In this document: positions 57,106-64,000 of the stretch, piece by piece
Position numbering within the stretch: the stretch's first letter is position 1
How the letters are laid out: every line of letters begins with the position of its first letter
DNA from: Psettodes erumei
Lineage: Eukaryota > Chordata > Actinopteri > Pleuronectiformes > Psettodidae
Assembly (NCBI GenBank): GCA_016785225.1
Contig: JAFBJZ010000661.1
Span: 27,315 to 91,314, forward strand
Length of the DNA stretch: 64,000 nt
Direction: 5' to 3'
Notes under the pieces: generated by a model
What the model was told of the DNA's origin: nothing
The model's input: only the letters and a program-made list of their open reading frames with translations
The model's database searches: none
Made by a program: the position numbers and the translations under genes

Positions 57106-58500
57106 ACCTGCAGGAGGAGGCTGGAGGCCAAATGTCAGCAGAACAATGGATGGGTGGACTGGAATGAAGTAGATCACTGGGTGTAAGACAGCCTTCAAGC
57201 CATATGGAGAGTGCAAAAAATTCAAACTATATAATATCTTACCATGTCTTCAACAGGTTAAGCTCACAGCCTCCTGTCAACTCCTGTCGACATCCAGACC
57301 CCAAAAACTCCCACTGCCCAAAACGCTTCCACCCCTCCCGACTGACCCCATGATGGTGCACTACGAGCTGTCCTATGCAAAACCTCTCCTCTTCATCCTC
57401 TGAAAATACCCACATCCTTCCCTGCATTATTGTGACTATCAGACAGGTTAGGAAAGAGCTGGAGAGACTCCACCAAAAAATGTATGCCAGTGGAAGTGGA
57501 CTGTTGGATTTTGGGTTTGTAGGCTATTCCCTCTGCAAAGCATGTGGAGTCCTTGGCATCAGAGTGCAAAGCATGAGGAAAGCCATGAGCAATAACATGG
57601 AGACAGCCATGAAAGCAACAAAATATCTCTGGCTCAAGAGGGGTAAAAAGTTGGTTCAGCAGACTGGCATTTGAACACAAGCCCAGACTTGATCAACCTC
57701 GGTAGGGTCGGCTGGATGAGGGTGTCTGTTGTAGGACCTGAAACACCCTTTCTTGCATGAAACAACACCGATGATGTATTCAAGGAAGAGCAATGGAAGA
57801 TGCATCGAAATTATTCAAACCAACATTGTGACAGATCAAAATGTAATATTTTTAAGAGCAGAGAATGAAAGCTTTATTTTCATTTACAACATGGTTGAAT
57901 TGAGGAAGTGCCATCGTTTCACATTAGCCATTGTCATTGCTGTTTTATATTCCTCCATTCCTGCTGATGCAGTTGCTGACTATGAAGTCATCAACTCCAA
58001 TGTTGCAAATGTACAGTCTCAGCATCCTCATCAACATCAACAAGATGACATTCACCCCTCCCAATTCACTCCCCTTTGGTGAGCTCTCCTGTGCAACACC
58101 TTCGTCTTCATACTCTGAAAATGCCAGCATCCTCCCCTGCATTACTGTGACTACAGGACAGCTTAGGAAATAGCTAGAGAGACTCAACCAACAAATGGTG
58201 ACAGGCCCTTTTGCTGTCTGCTGCAGGATTCTTAGGACCTCTGCCAGTTCTCTGTTGCCTGTGCTGCAAAATTTCCACAGCTTTAACCAGTATGGGAAGA
58301 GAATTCTTGTGCTTTGGAAGAAGAAGCTGGTGAGGACAGCCCTGGCCCACCTGAGACCACAGCGGAAAAGCCTATTCAACCTTCAACAGTTTGCCTATTG
58401 GTCCCACTTTCATGCTGACAATGCAGTCATCATCCTGCTCCAGTGAGCTTATCGGCACCTGGATGGTGGTGGTAGTACTGTTAGAATTAGATTCTTTGAC
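57106..58500 (+). pseudogene. Decayed LINE, right part, with internal duplication
   Basis: Resumes the element of 47431-48768 directly after the hAT target duplication. RT-linker sequence RQVRKELERLHQK (about 57440) is followed by a copy of the 48200-48540 block, then by a second copy of the linker (about 58150, with a stop) and an RT piece at 58195-58446 (ALAHLRPQRKS, QQFAYWSHFHADNAVIILL). So an internal duplication preceded decay. Confidence 0.5.
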
Positions 58501-58763
58501 ATTCCCCATTCTTTTAACACCATTCATTCTCTGCTGCTTGAGGAGAAATAGCAGATGATGGGGATATCAGCACGTCCATTGTCTAATCGATTACTGATAA
58601 CCTGTCAGCAGTCCACAGTTTGTCAGTCTGGGCAGTGTTCTGTTTGTGGCGTGGTGATGAGTGGTGACTAACTTTCAGTAAAACTCATGCAACCTGCAGA
58701 CATTTTCTGATACCGTGTATTCTGACAGAGGATGTATCAACATGTAGCGAAAACCGAAACTGT

Positions 58764-61230
58764 TTACAACAGGGAGATGAATATTTCCCGGTAGAATTCA
58801 GTGAGAAGGGTAGGATCCAAGATGAGGTTCTTGCTGACCCAAGACCTCTCTTCTGGACCATACCCCTCCCAGTCCACAAGGTACTGGAAACCATGGCCCC
58901 GCCTGCGTACGTCCAGCAGGCGGCAGACTGTAAATGCAGGGTGGCCCTCGATGAGCCGGGGGGGTGGAGGGGGCTCGGCTGGCGGGCTCATTACGACAGA
59001 TTTCAGCAGAGACACATGGAAAGTTGAGTGGACTTTTAAAATGGGAGGGAGCTTTAGCTTCACAGCAGTGGGGTTTATTATGTGCTCGATGATGTATGGT
59101 CCGATGTACCTGGGAGCTAGCTTGCGTGAGTCAGTTTGGAGAGGGAGGTCGCGCGCTGAGAGCTTAACCTCTTGTCCCACCTGGTATTCAGGAGCTGGGG
59201 TCCTATGTTGGTCTACCAGTCATTGGTTTCGGGTCTCCGTTCTTATCAAGGCTGCTGGGGCTCGGGCACGACGTAGATGAGCTTGTACTGATGGGACTGC
59301 CACTTTGGGTTCCTGGCTTGGGAATAAGGGTGGTTGATACCCCTGAGAGACCATGAAAGGGGACATTCCTGTGGCGGAGCTGACCAGGGAGTTGTGGGCG
59401 TATTTGACCTAAGGCAGGTGCATGGACCATGAGGCTGGCAGATGAAAAGCCACACATCGTAGGGCTGCCCCCAAGTCTTTGTTTGCGTGCTCTGTCTGGC
59501 CATTGTTTTGAGGGTTGTAGCTGGAGGAGAGGCTGGCCAAAGCCCCAAGAGCTTGACAGAAGGCCTTTCAGACTTGGGATGTGAACTGGGGACCCCGGTC
59601 AGAGACAATATCCTGGGGAATACCATGGAGACGAAAGAGATACAGTACAAGAATGTTAGCAGTTTCTAAGGCTAAGGGAAGCTTAGGAAGGGGTATGAAG
59701 TGGACAGACTTGGAAAAGCGATCAACAAGAGTCAGAATGACGTATTTCCCTCTGATGGAGGCAAACCTGTAACGAAATCCACCGCAACATGTGACCAAGG
59801 ACGATGAGTTATGGGCAAGGGACGGAAGAGACCAGCTTGAGCACAGTGGGATGACTTGCTTCGGGCACAGATGGAGCAGGCTGAGACAAACTCCCTGGTG
59901 TCGGCTGACATGGACCGCCAGAGCTAGGGTCCAGTGGTACCCAGGATGGCAGGCCACCTTGGATGAATGACCCCATTGGAGAACTGATGACCTAACGGCG
60001 GGAGGCACAAAGAGCCGGTCTCCTGGGCACTGATCAGGCACCGTGTGCCCCTGAAGGGCGTCTTGAACCTTTTGCTCGATCTCCCACCTGGCCGCTCCAA
60101 CCACACAGGAGAATGGGATGATTGTCTCTACGGGGGTCTCCTAAGCTGGAGAGGAGAACTGGCTGGACAGTGCATCAGGCTTAGTGTTTCGAGAACCCGG
60201 GCGGTAAGTCAGGGTGTAATTAAACCTACCCAGGAAAAGTGCCGACCGTGCCTGGCGAGGGTTTAGCCTGCGAGCCGAGTGTAGATATGCCAGTTTTTTG
60301 TGGTCAGTCCATATGATTAATGGATGTTCTGCACCCTGAAGTCAGTGTCTCCATTCTTGCAGGGCCACCACCACTACAAGCAGCTTCTGGTTTCCCACAT
60401 CATAGTTCCGTTCAGCTGGGGAGTGGCGTCTGCAGAAATAGGCGCAGGGATGGAGCTTCTGGTCACTTGGAGATCGCTGGGAGAGTACGGCTCCCACTCC
60501 TGAGTCTGAGGCATTGACCTCCACTATGAACTGTAGCTTTGGATCCGGATGAACTACAATGGGGGCGCTAGAGAATTTCTCTTTAGCAGTCCTGGGCTGC
60601 TGAGGACCATTCACACACCATCTGTGTTTGCGTGTGTTCGGAATGGGCCACTCTAGTACAGCTTTGATCTTGGTTGGGTCAGGTCTTACTTGCCCCCGTT
60701 CTATAATGAACCCTAGGAAGGATACAGCCGGGACGCTAAATTCACACTTCTCGGCTTTTACATAAAGCTTGTTCTCCAATAATCTCTGCAATACTGAACT
60801 GACATGCGATACATGTCATCATCGTTCATGGGGTGCGGCTTCCCTTTGGGGACCACTGGAGACTCTCGATTGGGTGAAGGATTGCTGACGTCGACTGGAG
60901 GCGAGGGGAGGCGAGGGGAGACCGGAGGGGTCTGGATCTCAGTGCCGCAGCCTAATCCCTTCGTTTCTCTCTGAGTCGGTTATCTAGACGGATGGCTAGC
61001 TGGATGAGTTCTTCTAGGGTGGTTGTCTCATTCCTAGCGGCAAGCTCATACTTGATTTCGTCAGATAACCCCCTCAGGAAGACTGCCTGCAGTGCCACCA
61101 CGTTCCATCGAAACTCTGCAGCTAAAATGCGGAAGTCCAGTGCATACTGGGACACTGATTTTTCGCGTTGGTTCAGAGAAAGTAGCTGGCTTACTGCCTC
61201 TTTACACTTAACAGGATGGTCAAGAGTTTT
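58764..61230 (-). mobile_element. Ty3/gypsy LTR retrotransposon with chromodomain, deleted
   Basis: Minus-strand order: Gag fragment 60952-61230; RT end and RNase H 60342-60791; integrase 59568-60104 and 59246-59650; integrase C-terminus with a chromodomain 58764-59180. The chromodomain identifies the chromovirus lineage, whose integrase targets modified histones (established). Protease and most of the RT, with its catalytic motif, are missing between the Gag and RNase H parts, and the integrase is frameshifted. Neither LTR was recognised; the 5' part is replaced by the satellite from 61231. Inactive. Confidence 0.85.
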
Positions 61231-64000
61231 AAATAACACTTTAATATCATTCTTGGTCAGTTGAAAATGCATATACTGCAAAAAGTCCATGGGTCACCGC
61301 TTCTGCACAAGAGCAAACAGGCATATGACCAAAACCTGCTTTTCTCGTCGAGAAAAGCTCACAAGGGACAGTACTGTGTTTTGGGGGACATGGGTGCATG
61401 GAATGATGAAATAACACTTTAGTATCATTCTTTGTCAGTAGATATGGATATGAAGCTAAAAAGTTCATGGGTCACGGCTTCTGTACAAGTGCAAACAGGC
61501 CAGTGAATGAGAGCTTTTCTCGCCGAGAAAATCACTTAATGCAGGGTACTGTGTTTTGGGGGACATGGGTGCCTGTAATCATAAAATAACACTCTTATAT
61601 CATTGTTGGTCAGTTGATAATGGATATAAAGCAAAAATCCCATGGGTCACCCCTTCTGCACAAGTGCAAACAGGCCAGTGAGTGTGAGCTTTTCTCGCCG
61701 AGAAAAGCACTTAATGGACAGTACTGTGTTTTGGGGGACATAGGTGCCTGGAATCATAAAATAATACTTTAATATCATTCTTGGTCAGTTGACAATGCAT
61801 ATGGAGCAAAAGTTCATGCGTCCCCGCTTCTGCACAAGAGCAAACAGGCATATGACCAAAATCTGCTTTTCTCGCTGAGAAAAGCACTAAATGCACGGAA
61901 CTGTGTTTTGGCGGACATGGGTGCATGGACTCATGAAATAACATTTTAATATCATTCTTGGTCAGTTGGCAATGCATATGGAGCAAAAAGGTCATGGGTC
62001 CCCACTTCTGCACAAGAGCAAACAGGCATATGACCAAAACCTTCTTTTCTCGCTGAGAAAAGCACTAAATGCACGGTACTGTGTTTTTGGGAACATGGGT
62101 GCATGGAATAATGAAATAACACTTTAGTATCATTCTTTGTCAGTTCATAATGGATATAAACCAAAAAATTCCATGGGTCACCCCTTCTGCACAAGTTCAA
62201 ACAGGCCAGTGAGTGTGAGCTTTTCTCGCCAAGAAAAGCACTTAATGGACGGTACTGTGTTTTGGGTGACATGGGTACCTGGAATCATAAAATAACACTT
62301 TAATATCATTCTTGGTCAGTTCACAATGCACATGGAGCAAAAAGTTCATGGGTCACCGCTTCTGCACAAGAGCAAACAGGCATATGACCAAAAGCTGCTT
62401 TTCTCGCCGAGAAAAGCACTAAATGCACGTTACTGTGTTTTGGGGGAGATGGGTGCATGGAATGATGAAATAACACTTTAGTATCGTTCTTTGTCAGTTG
62501 ATAATGGATATAAAGCAAAAAATTCCATGTGTCACCCCTTCTGCACAAGTTCAAACAGGCCAGTGACTGTGAGCTTTTCTCGCAGAGAAAAGCACTTAAT
62601 GGACGGTCAAGTGTTGTTATATCTCGCCGAGGAAATCACTTAATGCATGGTACTGTGTTTTGGGGGACATGGGTGCTTGTAATCATAAAATAACACTTGA
62701 ATATCATTCTTGGTCAGTTGACAATGCATATGGAGCAAAAAGTTTATTGGTCCCCGCTTCTGCACAAGGGCAAACAGGCATATGACCAAAAGCTGCTTTT
62801 CTCGCCGAGAAAAGCACTAAATGCACGGTACTGTGTTTTGGGGGACATGGGTGCCTGGAATCATAAAAATAACACTCTTATATCATTCTTTGTCAGTTGA
62901 TAATGGATATGAAGCGGAAAATTCCATGGGTCACCCATTCTGCACAAGTTCAAACAGGCCAGTGACTGTGAGCTTTTCTCACCGAGAAAAGCACTTAAAG
63001 GACGGTACTGTGTTTTGGGGGACATGGGTGCATGGAATCATGAAATAACACTTTAGTATCATTCTTTGTCAGTTGATAATGGATATAAAGCAAAAAATTC
63101 CATGGGTCACCCTTTCTGCACAAGTTCAAACAGGCCAGTGAGTGTGAGCTTGTCTCGCGAGAAAAACACTTAATGGACGGTACTGTGTTTTGATAGACAT
63201 CGGCACCCGGAATCATAAAATAACACTTTAATATCATCCTTGGTCAGTTGACAATGCATATGGAGCAAAAAGTTGATGGGTCCCCGCTTCTGCACAAGAG
63301 CAAACAGGCATATGACCAAAACCTGCTTTTCTCGCCAAGAAAAGCACCAAATGCACGGTAGTCTGTTTTGGGGGACATGGGTGCCTGGAATCATAAAATA
63401 ACACTTTAATATCATTCTTGGTCAGTTGACAATGCATATGGAGCAAAAACTTCATGCATCCCCGCTTCTGCACAAGAGCAAACAGGCATATGACCAAAAT
63501 CTGCTTTTCTCGCCAAGAAAAGCACTAAATGCACGGTACTGTGTTTTGGGTGACATGGGTGCCTGGAATCATGAAATAACACTTTTATATCATTGTTGGT
63601 CAGTTGACAATGCATATGGAGCAAAAAGTTCATGGATCCACGCTTCTGCACAAGAGCAAACAGGCATATGACCAAAACCTGCTTTTCTCGCTGAGAAAAG
63701 CACTAAATGCACGGTACTGTGTTTTCGGGAACATGGGTGCATGGAATAATGAAATAACACTTTAGTATCATTCTTTGTCAGTTCATAATGGATATAAACC
63801 AAAAAATTCCATGGGTCACCCCTTCTGCACAAGTTCAAACAGGCCAGTGAGTGTGAGCTTTTCTCGCCAAGAAAAGCACTTAATGGACGGTACTGTGTTT
63901 TGGGGGAGATGGTTGCATGGAATCATGAAATAACACTTTAGTATCATTCTTTGTCAGTTGATAATGGATATAAAGCAAAGAATTCCATGGGTCACCCTTT
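61231..64000. repeat. Tandem satellite, about 176-bp period
   Basis: About sixteen monomers, each about 175-180 bp, run to the window end and presumably beyond. Each contains a GTCAGTTGA(C/T)AATG block, TTCTGCACAAG(A/T), and the palindrome GCTTTTCTCG-C-CGAGAAAAGC. Two monomer types alternate irregularly: type A with GGCATATGACCAAAA and CGCTTCTGCACAAGAGCAAA, type B with GGCCAGTGAGTGTGAGC and CCCTTCTGCACAAGTTCAAA. The order is A B B A A B A B A B B A A A B B. One monomer near 62600 carries an extra 30-40 bases. Short open frames on the minus strand are by-products of the period, which is close to a multiple of three. No promoter or gene recognised. Confidence 0.9.

Noticed and set aside
61247..63838. 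Minus-strand frames of 73-108 codons repeating in the satellite
   Set aside because: They arise because the monomer period is near a multiple of three; they shift and stop as monomer length varies, and have no start context or domain.

Overview
The window is eukaryotic, almost certainly from a teleost fish. It holds one vertebrate-type intron-exon gene (24 coding exons with GT-AG splice sites) surrounded by fish-type transposons: a Tol2-like hAT, piggyBac, CR1/L2/Rex1-type LINEs, a Penelope-like GIY-YIG fragment, a chromodomain Ty3/gypsy element and an endogenous retrovirus. Short introns, CA microsatellites and ATT-rich repeats fit a compact fish genome. No bacterial feature, rRNA, tRNA or CRISPR array was recognised.

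Layout. 1-3794: 5' flank or first intron of the gene, with two relics of non-autonomous DNA transposons. 3795-27057 (+): TPCN2, encoding two-pore channel 2, a lysosomal cation channel. All exons are visible except the first coding one. Intron 6 (8704-17536) has been expanded by a long solo LTR (9025 to about 16529), itself split by a 6.2-kb cluster of an unusual hairpin-ended element (9339-15513). 27058-28883: 3' flank. 28884-29379: solo LTR with a perfect 4-bp target duplication. 29830-30186: Penelope-like GIY-YIG remnant. About 30250-39241 (-): decayed endogenous retrovirus with a LINE inserted in it (about 32390-34721). 39242-39533: third, truncated copy of the 488-bp LTR. 39533-43458: second cluster of the hairpin-ended element, opening with 14 tandem hairpin modules. 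43933-44420: second solo copy of the 488-bp LTR. 44811-47290: piggyBac element with an apparently intact two-exon transposase. 47431-58500: decayed LINE sequence interrupted by a Tol2-like hAT (48777-57097, 8-bp target duplication) that carries a third hairpin-element cluster (49282-53600, inverted) and a Rex1-like LINE (53606-56220). 58764-61230 (-): internally deleted chromovirus-type gypsy element. 61231-64000: about 176-bp tandem satellite running off the window.

How it fits together. The one host gene is TPCN2; its channel features (both Asn-Asn pore filters, the lipid-binding lysines, the glycosylated luminal loop) are conserved. Everything after about 27.1 kb is a transposon graveyard with at least four layers of nesting that can be ordered from target duplications and interrupted homologies. 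The best candidate for an undescribed system is the hairpin-ended, modular element in three clusters. It has a strong terminal stem-loop with covarying variants, a second hairpin at the other end, internal modules spaced about 306 and 470 bp apart each marked by a 15-nt palindrome, ATT microsatellite tracts, and repeated head-to-tail self-nesting. This architecture resembles non-autonomous rolling-circle (Helentron-type) elements, but that assignment is inference.
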